Both the position numbers and the translations under genes were made by a program. The notes beneath the pieces are model-generated. The model was not told the origin of the DNA. It saw nothing but the letters and a program-made list of their open reading frames with translations, and did not search any database. 64,000 nucleotides of DNA from assembly GCF_013624435.2 (NCBI RefSeq), contig NZ_CP061768.1, forward strand, positions 4,058,001-4,122,000, read 5' to 3'. Source of the DNA: Nocardioides campestrisoli (lineage in GTDB: Bacteria > Actinomycetota > Actinomycetes > Propionibacteriales > Nocardioidaceae). Positions 40,008 to 48,786 of the stretch are shown here, piece after piece. Positions within the stretch are counted from its first letter, which is position 1. Each line of letters starts with the position of its first letter.

Positions 40008-41290
40008 CGGCCCAGCCCCCGTGCCTGCTCCCGGACCCGCTCCTCGGCCGCCACCTGGTGCCACAGCTCCTCGACGAAGGCGCCGTACCCGGTGCGTGCC
40101 CACACGGAGTCCTGCTCGTACCAGGGCCGCGTGCGCCCCAGCAGGCCGGCGGGCACGCGCATCGGGCGCAGGGCGTCCTCGGCCACCGCCCGGCACCGGC
40201 CGCAGACCGGCACCTCGAGCCGGGTGTCGGCCACAGGCACGCTGCGCCGGTGCACACCCTCGCCGTGCCGGGGGTCGAAGAAGCACGGGCGGTACGGCGT
40301 CGCCGCACCGCGACGCCCCTTCCCCTTCCTCCCTGCACGCGCGGGAGCACCGGCCAGTGCCCGGTCGGCGGTCCGGACCAGCACCAGGGCGCCCACCAGG
40401 TCGGCCAGGTCGGAGTCGGCGGTGCCACAGCGCGCCAGGATCGCTCGCGCCGCGTCGTAGGAGCCGTCGACCAGGACCCGGAAGTCCGGCTCGTCCGGCC
40501 GGGTCGCGTCCGTGCCGGACCGGCGGGCCGCCAGCGCGTCGAGCTCGGCCTCCGCGGTGGCGCGGACCTCGGCGGGTCCGGGAAGCGCCTGCCCGGCGGG
40601 CACTCCGCCGGGTCGACGGGCGGGCCTGCGGGCGGGTCCGGGCGTCGGCTGCGGCTCGCGCCGGGCCGCTCGCCACCGGGCGACCGCGCGCATCAGCAGC
40701 CAGGAGCCCGCGGCGACGACACCGAACGCGACCATCGCCGCCACGGCAGGGTCGACGGGTGCCGAGGACCCGGAGCCGGGCTCCCACCGCGCCGGCGCCG
40801 CCCACGGGGTCTCCTCGGCGAACGAGCGGTACTCGCCCCCGCCGATCTCCCCCTCCCGGCTGAGCACCGTGAGGTCGCGAGCCACCCGTCCCGGCAGGCT
40901 CGGCTCGGAGGTCGCGCCGCCGCGCGGCGCGTGGTCGAGCCAGGCCTGGCTGAGCAGCGTCTGCTCGGGCACGTCGCCGAAGCCGACCACCTCCGCCCCG
41001 TGGGCCATCGGGTCGGTGTGCACCACGAAGACGCCGTCGCCCCCGAGCCGGTCCTGCAGCAGGGTGGCGAGCTCGCGGTCGGGGTCGTCGCCGGAGAGGC
41101 CCGGCGGCGGTGGCGCCAGCACGACGTACGCCGGGAAGCCGGCCTCGTCGACGATCTCACGCAGGCCCTCGCGGACTTCCTCGGTCCGCCCGTTGCCGAA
41201 GAGCGGGTGGACCAGCACGGGGTCCTCGCGCAGCGCCTCGACGATCTGGTCCAGCCCGGCCCGGTCGCTGCCGGGGGCCGGCGTGCTCAT
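40004..41290 (-). CDS. Single-pass membrane protein with TPM-like and Cys-rich domains (operon gene 2)
   Basis: A 428-residue protein. The N-terminal alpha/beta domain contains EAGFPAYVVLAPPPPG and VFVVHTDPMAHGAE. A transmembrane helix follows (VAAMVAFGVVAAGSWLLM, about 183-200). The cytosolic-looking C-terminal part includes RPCFFDPRHGEG and VPVCGRCRAVAED, a C-x(n)-C-x2-C pattern suggesting a metal site, and ends near WARTGYGAF. The upstream neighbour has the same order of elements. There is no signal peptide. ATG overlaps the upstream stop (ATGA). No known function recognised. Confidence 0.72.
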   Translation of the reverse strand: MSTPAPGSDRAGLDQIVEALREDPVLVHPLFGNGRTEEVREGLREIVDEAGFPAYVVLAPPPPGLSGDDPDRELATLLQDRLGGDGVFVVHTDPMAHGAEVVGFGDVPEQTLLSQAWLDHAPRGGATSEPSLPGRVARDLTVLSREGEIGGGEYRSFAEETPWAAPARWEPGSGSSAPVDPAVAAMVAFGVVAAGSWLLMRAVARWRAARREPQPTPGPARRPARRPGGVPAGQALPGPAEVRATAEAELDALAARRSGTDATRPDEPDFRVLVDGSYDAARAILARCGTADSDLADLVGALVLVRTADRALAGAPARAGRKGKGRRGAATPYRPCFFDPRHGEGVHRRSVPVADTRLEVPVCGRCRAVAEDALRPMRVPAGLLGRTRPWYEQDSVWARTGYGAFVEELWHQVAAEERVREQARGLGR

Positions 41291-42570
41291 CGGGAGCGGC
41301 CCCCGGGGCGGCTGCGCAGTCGGCGCACGAGGTCCGGTTCCAGCGCACCGAAGCCGGTGGAGGCCCAGGGTTCACGGTCGGTCTCGAAGTAGTGCTCGGG
41401 GCGCCCGCGCACCACCACGTCGAGGATGTCCGGACGTCGTCCGGCCCCCAGGTCGCGACGGCAGGCCTGGCACACCGGCGCCTTCACCGTTCGGCCCTCG
41501 TGCTCCAGCGTGCGGTCCCCCCGGGCCCGGCCGTGCAGCGGGTTGAGGAAGCACGGGGTGGTCGGGGCGAACGCCTTGCCCCGCTTGGCCGCCGCCAGCG
41601 CCTCCTGGCCCCGGGCCGCCAGGACGATCGCGCCCACGGCGTCCAGCGGGTCGACCTCGCCGGCCGCTGCGTCCGCGGGCAGCACCCGGCCCGCGACCTC
41701 GTAGTGGTCCAGCGCCGCCGCCCAGGCGGCGCTGTCGGAGCCGCGCAGCTCGGCGGCGTCGATCGCCTCGCCGAGGGCGAGCACGTCCTTGCGGGCGCGG
41801 CGTACCAGCTCGGCTTCACCGGCGGCGCGGACCCGCTCGAGCACCGAGTCTGGCAGCGCGAAGGTCCGCGGCGCGGTACGGCGGTCGCGGATCGCGGCCA
41901 GCAGCCGCCGGCCGGCGACCAGCAGCACCACGGCGACCAGCGCGAGGGTCACCAGCTCGGCCGCGCCTGTGCCGTCGTCGCCGGGGGTCGCGCGGCCGTC
42001 GGCTGAGGTCGAGGAGCGCTCCTCCCGCGAGCGGTCCAGCGCGACGGTCCGGCCCTCCCGCGCGTCGGTGACCGTCTCGCGGAAGTCGCCGGCGGCGAGG
42101 CTCTCGACCACCCGGAGCAGACCGTCCCCCAGCTCGTACGGCGTCCCCACCCCGTCGGGCTGCACGTTGCCGGCGGTCAGCACCAGCTCGACGTCGTCGG
42201 TCAGGTCGGTCGAGCCGTCGACCTCGCCCCACTGGCGCACTGCCAGGTTGAGACCGGACCCGTTGGGCAGCCGCGGGTAGCCGGTGGCGCTGTCGTCCAG
42301 GTGCCGCCAGACGTTGTTGACCCCGACGTAGAGGCCGTCGGGACCGCCGGCGTCGTGCACCCGGACGAGCAGGTCGTCGCCGTGGTGGATGCCGCCGCCC
42401 TGCTCGGGCGGCTCGACGAGGACCAGGTAGAGCGGGACATCGGCCTCACGCGCAGTCGCGGTGATCGCGGCCAGCTGCTCCGAGTCGATCCAGGTCTGCG
42501 TGCCTGGGCCCAGGTGCACCCCGGCCTCGCGCAGGTCGGCCACGACGGCGTCGAGGTCGGGGTCGGCCAC
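41287..42570 (-). CDS. Single-pass membrane protein with TPM-like and Cys-rich domains (operon gene 1)
   Basis: A 427-residue paralogue of operon gene 2. The N-terminal domain has DSEQLAAITATAREADVPL and YLVLVEPPEQGG; a transmembrane helix is at about 206-225 (LVTLALVAVVLLVAGRRLL); the C-terminal part has TPCFLNPLHGRARGD, APVCQACRRDL and WASTGFGALEPDL. Shared with gene 2: C-F-x-(N/D)-P-x-H-G, V-C-x-x-C and W-A-x-T-G-(F/Y)-G-A. It is the first gene of the unit, from GTG 42568-42570 with a strong ribosome binding site (GGAGGAG). Confidence 0.74.
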   Translation of the reverse strand: MADPDLDAVVADLREAGVHLGPGTQTWIDSEQLAAITATAREADVPLYLVLVEPPEQGGGIHHGDDLLVRVHDAGGPDGLYVGVNNVWRHLDDSATGYPRLPNGSGLNLAVRQWGEVDGSTDLTDDVELVLTAGNVQPDGVGTPYELGDGLLRVVESLAAGDFRETVTDAREGRTVALDRSREERSSTSADGRATPGDDGTGAAELVTLALVAVVLLVAGRRLLAAIRDRRTAPRTFALPDSVLERVRAAGEAELVRRARKDVLALGEAIDAAELRGSDSAAWAAALDHYEVAGRVLPADAAAGEVDPLDAVGAIVLAARGQEALAAAKRGKAFAPTTPCFLNPLHGRARGDRTLEHEGRTVKAPVCQACRRDLGAGRRPDILDVVVRGRPEHYFETDREPWASTGFGALEPDLVRRLRSRPGGRSR

Positions 42571-42638
42571 GGGTCTCCTCCGGCGGGCGTCGGGCTGGCG
42601 TCGGCTGTGTCGAAACCGCGTCAGTCTCTCAAGCCGCT

Positions 42639-42653
42639 CCGGCGGCCCGCCGG
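42639..42653 (-). terminator. GC-rich stem-loop after the amphi-Trp gene
   Basis: CCGGCGG (42639-42645) and CCGCCGG (42647-42653) form a near-perfect palindrome 23 bases beyond the amphi-Trp stop. No U-run. It may separate that gene from the three-gene operon. Confidence 0.3.
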
Positions 42654-42675
42654 GGTGGGCCGGGTCAGGCCGGGC

Positions 42676-42900
42676 TCACCAGGTGAGCTCGATCTCCAGC
42701 TCGTTCTCGTCGCCGCCGATCTCGAGCTCGATGTTCAGGTGCACCTGGTCGGGCACGTCGACGGTGATCCGGTGACCGTTCTTCTCGAACTCCACGGAGT
42801 TGTGGCGAGCCAGCGCGTCGGCCAGGGCGTGCAGCTTGGCGGCGGCCTCCTCGCGGCGCATCGTCTGGGACTGGTCGATCTCGAGCAGCTCGTCGCTCAC
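42676..42900 (-). CDS. Amphi-Trp domain protein
   Basis: A 74-residue protein of the amphi-Trp family: QTMRREEAAAKLHALADALA, then ITVDVPDQVHLNIELEI, ending ENELEIELTW with the terminal Trp that names the family. Function unknown in the family. GTG 42898-42900 is preceded by GAGGAGAGAC; the longer open frame upstream adds unrelated residues. It lies between the P-loop gene and the three-gene operon on the same strand. Confidence 0.9.
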   Translation of the reverse strand: MSDELLEIDQSQTMRREEAAAKLHALADALARHNSVEFEKNGHRITVDVPDQVHLNIELEIGGDENELEIELTW

Positions 42901-42975
42901 GTGTCTCTCCTCTGGTCCTGACCCGTGCGGGTCGGATGATGCCCAGACCGTATCCCCCGACCCCACCGGGCCGGG

Positions 42976-43806
42976 TCAGACGTGGCCGCTCAGCTGGGAG
43001 AGCCGGGTGGCCAGGGCGTCCACCATCGCGGTCGCCTGCTTGGTCGGCAGCGCGGAGCGACGGTCGCCGCCCTGGCTGGAGACGGGCAGCACGTCGACCG
43101 AGAGCCGCGCCCCGCCCGCCAGCGCGCGCAGCTCGTCGAGCTTCTCGGCGAACGGCGAGCCGCTGCCGGGCGAGTAGTAGCGCATCGCCTCGTCGACCTG
43201 CTCGGGGTAGAGGTCGGTCTTGGTCACCGCGATCACCAGCCAGACCGGCTTGTCCCGACGCACCGCCATCGAGGCGATCCGGTGCGCGGTGATCGTCCAG
43301 TCCTCCAGCTCGGCGGCGAGCTGCTCCTCCCGCGAGGCGGTCGCGGCCCCCGACGTGCCCGCCGTACGACGCGGCGTCGCGTGGCCCCACGCCACCACGT
43401 GCACCACCCCGTCGACCGGCTCGTCGTGGAAGACCTCGTCGAGCGCGCCGAGGCGGGTGGCGGCGTTGTCGCCGGGGACCACCAGGAACCGGAAGCCCTG
43501 CAGCCGCCGCGAGCGCCGGGTACGCCGCTCCATCACCGCAGAGCCGACCTCGGCGGTGCCGCCGCCGGAGGTGCGCCGGGAGAGCCGGTCGGCGAGCTGG
43601 GTCTTGCCCACCCCGGTCATCCCGGTGACGGCGACCACCGGGAAGCGGCGCCGGAAGAGCCGGCCCACCCGTTCGGGGGTCGCGGCGAGCCCGGTCAGCA
43701 CCCCGCCGGCGACGGTGGCGCCGAGGGCGCTGCGCCCCGGGCCCGGCAGGCCGCCGGGCAGGATCGTCCGGAGGCGGGTGGCAGTGCGCGAGACGGGGTG
43801 CGGCAC
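42976..43806 (-). CDS. P-loop GTPase-like protein
   Basis: A 276-residue protein with Walker A/G1 VTGMTGVGKTQ (G62-T69), a central switch region, and VIAVTKTDLYPEQ matching G4 (T/NKxD). A G3-type DxxG is not obvious; GFRFLVVPGDNAATRLG may replace it. The C-terminus is helical. It looks like a bacterial GTPase with a membrane-proximal N-terminal segment (ALGATVAGGVLTGLA). The start GTG 43804-43806 follows AGGAG. Its closeness to the amphi-Trp and TPM-like genes suggests a common process, which is inference. Confidence 0.8.
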   Translation of the reverse strand: MPHPVSRTATRLRTILPGGLPGPGRSALGATVAGGVLTGLAATPERVGRLFRRRFPVVAVTGMTGVGKTQLADRLSRRTSGGGTAEVGSAVMERRTRRSRRLQGFRFLVVPGDNAATRLGALDEVFHDEPVDGVVHVVAWGHATPRRTAGTSGAATASREEQLAAELEDWTITAHRIASMAVRRDKPVWLVIAVTKTDLYPEQVDEAMRYYSPGSGSPFAEKLDELRALAGGARLSVDVLPVSSQGGDRRSALPTKQATAMVDALATRLSQLSGHV

Positions 43807-43974
43807 GAGGGCTCCTGGGTCGCGGCTGGCTGTCTGGCTGCTGAACTGCGCCCGAGCCTACGGTCCGGACCCACGTCGGGCACCCCTCCCGATCGGACCC
43901 TCCCCACCACACGCGGCGCCCGGCCGGTGCCCGAAGCCCCCTGCCCGCCACCGGGAGGCGGGCAGACTCGGGGC

Positions 43975-44841
43975 ATGGCTGCTGCGCGGACGCCGAGGGT
44001 GGGACTGGTCTCCTGGGCGCTGATGGTCGCGGGGCTGGTCGTGCTGACGGCCGCACTGCCGGCCACCTGGGCGGACCGGACGCTGCTGGACACCGACCGG
44101 TTCACCGCCGCGGTGGCCCCGGTGATCGAGGAGCCGGCGGTGCGGGAGCAGGTGGCCGTCGAGCTGACCGACGCGGTCGTGGCCCGCGCCCCGCTCCTCT
44201 CGCCGGGACGGGAGCTGATCGAGGACCAGTTCGCCCGGCTGGTCGCCACCGACACGTTCGCCGACACCTGGCGGACCGCCGTACGCACCGCGCACGAGCC
44301 CACCATGGAGGCGGTACGCGGCGAGGACTCCGGCGTCGCGTTCGACCAGACCACGGTGCGGCTCGAGCTCGGGCCCCTGGTCGCGGAGATCAAGCAGCGC
44401 CTGGTCGCGGACGGCGTACCGCTGGCAGACCAGATCCCCGACGTCGACGCCTCGTTCGTGCTGGTCCGCTCCCCCGAGGTCGGCGAGGCGGTCTCGGTGG
44501 CCCGCTTCGTCGACGACTGGGCCTGGTGGCTGCTGGCCGCGAGCGTGCTGCTCCTGCTCGCCTCCGTGCTGGTGGCCCGGGCCCGGGTCCTCGGCTGGTG
44601 CGGGCTGGGAGTCGCGGTCTCCATGGGGGTGGTGCTCGCGGGCGCAGCCCTGGTGCGGGAGCGCGAGCTGGACGAGCTGCGCGACGACGGCACGTCGCCG
44701 GTGATCGCGCGCGCGGTCTTCGACGCCCTCACCCCACCTCTGGAGACCGCGGCGCTGACCGTCGGCGCCGCAGGACTCGTCGTGGCCGCCGCCTGCCTGC
44801 TCTGGGGGGTCGTCCGCGGGGGCCGGTCAGCCGGTCGGTGA
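43975..44841 (+). CDS. Hypothetical membrane protein with a large extracytoplasmic loop
   Basis: A 288-residue protein. An N-terminal helix (SWALMVAGLVVLTAALPA) leads to an approximately 140-residue outside loop, then three helices (WWLLAASVLLLLASVLVA, LGVAVSMGVVLAGAALV, VGAAGLVVAAACLLWGVV). The loop pattern 'D..f......p......V...l...' (DRFTAAVAPVIEEPAVREQV) is common to actinobacterial membrane proteins of unknown function. ATG 43975. It is divergent from the P-loop gene by 168 bases. Confidence 0.8.
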   Translation: MAAARTPRVGLVSWALMVAGLVVLTAALPATWADRTLLDTDRFTAAVAPVIEEPAVREQVAVELTDAVVARAPLLSPGRELIEDQFARLVATDTFADTWRTAVRTAHEPTMEAVRGEDSGVAFDQTTVRLELGPLVAEIKQRLVADGVPLADQIPDVDASFVLVRSPEVGEAVSVARFVDDWAWWLLAASVLLLLASVLVARARVLGWCGLGVAVSMGVVLAGAALVRERELDELRDDGTSPVIARAVFDALTPPLETAALTVGAAGLVVAAACLLWGVVRGGRSAGR

Positions 44842-44896
44842 CGCATGGCCATGGCGACGGTTGGGCACCGATCCCGTCCCGGCGAAGGAGGAACGC

Positions 44897-46678
44897 ATGG
44901 CTGAGCGACTCGTGGCCGACCTGGTGGTGGAGCGACTGCGCGCCTGGGGCGTCGATCGGCTCTTCGGCTACTCGGGTGACGGCATCAACCCGGTGATGGG
45001 CGCCCTGCGCCGCGCCGGCGGCGACCCTGAGTTCGTGCAGGCGCGGCACGAGGAGAACGCCGCGCTGATGGCGGTCGGGCACGCGAAGTACACCGGGGGC
45101 GTCGGGGTGATGGTCAGCACCCAGGGTCCCGGCGCGGTGCACCTGCTCAACGGCCTGTACGACGCCAAGCTCGACCACCAGCCGGTGGTGGCGATCGTCG
45201 GCCAGCAGCCCACGACCGCGCTGGGCGCGGAGTACCAGCAGGAGATCGACCTCACCAGCCTGTTCAAGGACGTCGCCGCCCAGTACGTGCAGGCGGTGCT
45301 GGCACCCGAGCAGGCGGCGATGGTGCTCGACCGCGCGTTCCGCACCGCGCTGGCCACCCGCTCGCCCTGCGTGGTGATCCTGCCGCACGACGTGCAGGCC
45401 GAGCCGGCCCCCGAGGAGCCTCCGCACGAGCACGGTGTGGTCCCGACGGCGCCTTCGTGGCGCCCACCGCGGGTGCTGGCCGCGGACGAGGACCTCGCCG
45501 AGGCCGCCGCGGTTCTCAACGCCGGCCAGCGGGTGGCGCTGCTCGTGGGCCAGGGGGCCCGCGACGCCGGCGACCAGGTCCGCGCCGTGGCCGAGCGGCT
45601 CGGCGGCGGGGTGACCACCAGCCTGCTCGGCAAGCCGTGGTGGGACGAGACGCTGCCCACCAGCTGCGGCGTGATGGGTCACCTGGGCACCACCGCCTCG
45701 GGATGGCTGATGGACCAGTGCGACACCCTGTTGGTCGTCGGCAGCAACGACCCGTGGACGGAGTTCTACCCCGCCCCAGGACAGGCCCGCGCGGTCCAGG
45801 TCGACCTCGACGGACGGCACGTGGGCAACCGCTACCCGGTCGAGGTGGGCCTGGTCGGCGACGCCGCGGAGACGCTGGCTGCGCTGCTGCCGCTGCTCGA
45901 GGAGCGCGCGGACCGGACGTGGCACGACCAGGTCGTCGACCAGGTGACGCGCTGGCACGGGGTCGCCGAGGAGCGCGCCGGCAGCGACGCGGTGCCGCTC
46001 AGCCCTGAGCGGGTGGTGCGCGCCCTGACGCCGCGGCTGCCGGCCGACGCCCAGGTCAGTGTGGACGTCGGCTCGATCACCTACTGGTACGCCCGGCACC
46101 TCACCCTGCCCCCCGGCGTCCCGGCCCACCTCTCCTCGACGCTGGCCTCGATGGGCTCGGCGCTCCCCTACGGCCTGGCGGCCAAGCTCGAGTCGCCGGA
46201 CCGGCCGCTGGTGGCCCTGGCCGGCGACGGCGCGATGCAGATGAACGGCGTCGCGGAGCTGATCACGGTCGCGCACCGGTGGCGCGAGTGGGCGGACCCG
46301 CGATTCGTCGTCCTGGTGCTGCACAACCGCGACCTCGCCGAGGTCACCTGGGAGCAGCGCGAGACCGAGGGCGACCCGCGCTACGACGCCAGCCAGTCAC
46401 TGCCGGACTTCCCCTACGCCGGGTACGCCGAGCTGCTCGGCCTCACCGGCATCCGGATCGAGCGCCCCGAGGAGGTCGACGCCGCCTGGGACCGCGCGCT
46501 CTCGGCAGACCGCCCCGTCGTGCTGGAGGCGGTGGTGGATCCGGACGTGCCGCTGCTCCCGCCGTTCCCGGGAGGGGAGGAGAAGCTGGAGAGCTTCCGC
46601 CGGGCGCTGGCGCAGGAGGAGGACGGCGAGCGAGCGCGGGCGCTGCTCGACGAGCAGGCCCGCCAGGAGGGGGACTGA
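44897..46678 (+). CDS. Thiamine pyrophosphate enzyme, pyruvate-oxidase-like
   Basis: A 593-residue ThDP enzyme of the POX/acetolactate synthase family. The N-terminal catalytic Glu is in QARHEENAALMAVGHAKYTG (HEENA), followed by VMVSTQGPGAVHLLNGLYDA. The Mg/ThDP motif GDGAMQMNGVAELITVAHR lies near residue 440. Closest in organisation to PoxB, giving acetate and CO2 from pyruvate with a quinone or oxygen, but the FAD-dependent activity is not proven. A strong ribosome binding site (AGGAGGAACGC) precedes ATG 44897. It is monocistronic by spacing. Confidence 0.9.
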   Translation: MAERLVADLVVERLRAWGVDRLFGYSGDGINPVMGALRRAGGDPEFVQARHEENAALMAVGHAKYTGGVGVMVSTQGPGAVHLLNGLYDAKLDHQPVVAIVGQQPTTALGAEYQQEIDLTSLFKDVAAQYVQAVLAPEQAAMVLDRAFRTALATRSPCVVILPHDVQAEPAPEEPPHEHGVVPTAPSWRPPRVLAADEDLAEAAAVLNAGQRVALLVGQGARDAGDQVRAVAERLGGGVTTSLLGKPWWDETLPTSCGVMGHLGTTASGWLMDQCDTLLVVGSNDPWTEFYPAPGQARAVQVDLDGRHVGNRYPVEVGLVGDAAETLAALLPLLEERADRTWHDQVVDQVTRWHGVAEERAGSDAVPLSPERVVRALTPRLPADAQVSVDVGSITYWYARHLTLPPGVPAHLSSTLASMGSALPYGLAAKLESPDRPLVALAGDGAMQMNGVAELITVAHRWREWADPRFVVLVLHNRDLAEVTWEQRETEGDPRYDASQSLPDFPYAGYAELLGLTGIRIERPEEVDAAWDRALSADRPVVLEAVVDPDVPLLPPFPGGEEKLESFRRALAQEEDGERARALLDEQARQEGD

Positions 46679-46738
46679 CCGGAGCTCGACGAGCGGCGCT
46701 CTGTCTGGCCCGGTCGGCTGGTCCGAGGGCGCTGAGCC

Positions 46739-46765
46739 TGTCGAGATCGCCGAGACTGTTCCGTC
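46739..46765 (+). promoter_or_regulatory. Predicted ECF42 promoter, second module
   Basis: TGTCGA (46739-46744), a 17-base spacer, then CGTC (46762-46765). Both elements equal the published ECF42 consensus and end 50 bases before the YCII start. The arrangement is the same as at 11292-11318. Confidence 0.6.
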
Positions 46766-46776
46766 CCCGGGGTGAA

Positions 46777-46795
46777 GGCGACCAGACTGGTCGCC
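46777..46795. promoter_or_regulatory. 19-bp palindrome in the leader of the YCII gene
   Basis: GGCGACCAG, a central A, and its reverse complement CTGGTCGCC. It lies between the predicted ECF42 promoter and the YCII ribosome binding site, so it is an operator or a hairpin in the leader. No equivalent is seen in the first ECF42 module. Confidence 0.45.
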
Positions 46796-46815
46796 CAGAA
46801 CCGAGGGAGATCGAG

Positions 46816-47223
46816 ATGGCCAAGTACCTGCTGCTCAAGCACTACCGCGGTGGCCCGGAGCCGCTGATGGACGTGCCCATGGACCAGTGGCGGCCCGAGG
46901 AGGTCGCGGCGCACATGCAGTTCATGGGTGACTTCGCCGCCCGGCTGGAGGAGACCGGGGAGTACGTCGACGGCCAGGCGGTCGCGCCGGAGGGCGCGTT
47001 CGTCCGGTACGACGGGGAGGGCCGGCCGCCGGTGACCGACGGCCCGTTCGCGGAGACCAAGGACCTGATCGCCGGCTGGTTCGTGATCGACGTCGACTCC
47101 TACGACCGCGCCGTCGCGCTCGCCGGGGAGCTGTCTGCGGCCCCTGGCCCCGGCGGGGAGCCGATCCGGGAGTGGCTCGAGGTGCGCCCGTTCCTCTCCG
47201 CACCCCCGGTCGTCACCGAGTGA
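46816..47223 (+). CDS. YCII-related (DGPF domain) protein
   Basis: A 135-residue protein. It starts MAKYLLLKHYRGGPEPL and carries the DGPF signature VTDGPFAETKDLIAGWFVID. It is encoded 34 bases ahead of an ECF42 sigma gene, repeating the arrangement at 10880-11239, but here the gap is larger. GAGGGAGATCGAG precedes ATG 46816. It is more distant from the first copy than recent duplicates would be. Function of the fold in this context is unknown. Confidence 0.92.
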   Translation: MAKYLLLKHYRGGPEPLMDVPMDQWRPEEVAAHMQFMGDFAARLEETGEYVDGQAVAPEGAFVRYDGEGRPPVTDGPFAETKDLIAGWFVIDVDSYDRAVALAGELSAAPGPGGEPIREWLEVRPFLSAPPVVTE

Positions 47224-47257
47224 GGGGCTGACGACAGGTGCGTGCGCGGGCCTGGCG

Positions 47258-48424
47258 GTGAGCGGGGTGGACGAGAGCATCCTGCGGCGCCTGACCCCCG
47301 AGGTGATCGGCGTCCTGGTCCGTCGCGGGGCTGACTTCGCGGCGGCCGAGGACGCCGTACAGGAGGCGCTGGCCGCGGCGGTCCGGGTGTGGCCGGACGA
47401 TGTGCCGCGGGACCCCAAGGGCTGGCTGGTCACGGCGGCCTGGCGCCGGTTCGTCGACGTGACCCGCGCCGAGTCCGCCCGCAGGCGCCGCGAGGAGGAG
47501 GTCGTCCTCCGGGCGGCGGACCCGGGACCCGTCTCGGGCCGGGACGACACCTTGTGGCTCTACTTCCTCTGCGCGCACCCGTCGCTGGCCCCGTCGTCCG
47601 CGGTCGCGCTGACCCTGCGCGCGGTCGGCGGGCTCACCACCCGGCAGATCGCCCGGGCCTACCTGGTGCCGGAGGCGACGATGGCGCAACGGATCACCCG
47701 GGCCAAGCGGGTGGTGGCCGGGCAGCGCCTGGACCGGCCCGGCGACGTGGCCACGGTGCTGCGCGTCCTCTACCTGGTCTTCAACGAGGGCTACTCCGGC
47801 GACGTCGACCTCGCCGCGGAGGCGATCCGGCTGACCCGGCAACTGGCCGCGGCGGTCGACCATCCCGAGGTCTCCGGCCTGCTGGCGCTGATGCTGCTGC
47901 ACCACGCTCGCCGGGCCGCGCGCACCACCGCCACCGGCGCCCTCGTCCCGCTCGCCGAGCAGGACCGCCGCCGGTGGGACACCGCGATGATCGCCGAGGG
48001 GATCGGGATCCTCCAGGCCGCGCTGGCCAGGGACCGGCTCGGCGAGTTCCAGGCGCAGGCGGCAATCGCGGCGCTGCACGCCGATGCGCCGAGCACCGCA
48101 GAGACCGACTGGGTGCAGGTCGTGGAGTGGTACGACGAGCTCGCGCGGCTGACCGACAGCCCGGTGGTCAGGCTCAACCGCGCGGTCGCCGTCGGCGAGG
48201 CCGACGGCCCGCGAGCCGGCCTCGCCGCCCTCTCCTCGGTCGACCCCGCACTCCCCCGCCGTACCGCGGCCGAGGCCTACCTGCACGAGCGCGCCGGGGA
48301 CCTCGCCCGGGCAGCGCATCTGTACGCCGAGGCGGCCAGGACGGCCTCGGCCGCCCCCGAGCGCGACCACCTGACCCGGCAGGCGGCCCGGCTCAACGCC
48401 GCGGCGCGCCCGCAGGGCGGGTGA
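47258..48424 (+). CDS. ECF42-type RNA polymerase sigma factor
   Basis: A 388-residue ECF sigma factor with sigma-2 (AAAEDAVQEALAAAVRVWP, KGWLVTAAWRRFVD), sigma-4 (GGLTTRQIARAYLVPEATMAQR) and the long helical TPR-like tail of ECF42 (VVRLNRAVAVGEADGPRAGL, ERAGDLARAAHLYAEAAR). It aligns with the sigma factor at 9606-10883 across its length. The start is GTG 47258. The promoter and YCII partner upstream suggest autoregulation. Confidence 0.92.
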   Translation: MSGVDESILRRLTPEVIGVLVRRGADFAAAEDAVQEALAAAVRVWPDDVPRDPKGWLVTAAWRRFVDVTRAESARRRREEEVVLRAADPGPVSGRDDTLWLYFLCAHPSLAPSSAVALTLRAVGGLTTRQIARAYLVPEATMAQRITRAKRVVAGQRLDRPGDVATVLRVLYLVFNEGYSGDVDLAAEAIRLTRQLAAAVDHPEVSGLLALMLLHHARRAARTTATGALVPLAEQDRRRWDTAMIAEGIGILQAALARDRLGEFQAQAAIAALHADAPSTAETDWVQVVEWYDELARLTDSPVVRLNRAVAVGEADGPRAGLAALSSVDPALPRRTAAEAYLHERAGDLARAAHLYAEAARTASAAPERDHLTRQAARLNAAARPQGG

Positions 48425-48466
48425 GCCGGCGGGCCGGCGTCGGGTCAGCGCCCGGTCACCACGGGG

Positions 48467-48703
48467 TCACCCCTCCGGCAGGCCGGCGAAGGTCTCCTTC
48501 ATCTCGCGGTACCACCCGAGCGACTTCTTCGGGTGCCGCCAGCGGCCCTTCATCTCGTCGCGGGCGGGCTGGTGGGTGGCGTCCCCGGCCTTCTCGGCGT
48601 CCTTGAGGTGCTGGTCCTGAGCGTTGATCACGTCGTCGGCGGTCTCGCCGCGGTGGGCGAGGTCGCACGGTCCGCCGAGCTGGCGGCAGGTCATGGTCTT
48701 CAT
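48467..48703 (-). CDS. DUF1059 small protein
   Basis: A 78-residue protein beginning MKTMTCRQLGGPCDLAHRGE with two Cys and a His, typical of DUF1059, which may bind metal. The middle DDVINAQDQHLKDAEKAGDATH also fits the family (seen here as QDQHLKDAEKAGDATH). It has a C-terminal Lys/Trp-rich extension not usual for the domain. The ribosome binding site AGGAGGAAC precedes ATG 48701-48703. It lies convergent with the ECF42 gene. Confidence 0.85.
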   Translation of the reverse strand: MKTMTCRQLGGPCDLAHRGETADDVINAQDQHLKDAEKAGDATHQPARDEMKGRWRHPKKSLGWYREMKETFAGLPEG

Positions 48704-48786
48704 CTCGGTTCCTCCTGTGTGGGTGCTTCTCCCCTCCTGACGAGCGGCGCCGGGAGGTTGTGACGGGACTCAGTCGGCTCAGGGGC

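Noticed and set aside
40004..42570. Terminal oxidase or electron-transfer proteins, suggested by the Cys/His motifs
   Set aside because: There is no CxxCH heme motif or iron-sulfur spacing. The C-x(n)-C-x2-C with PxHG pattern fits a structural metal site better.
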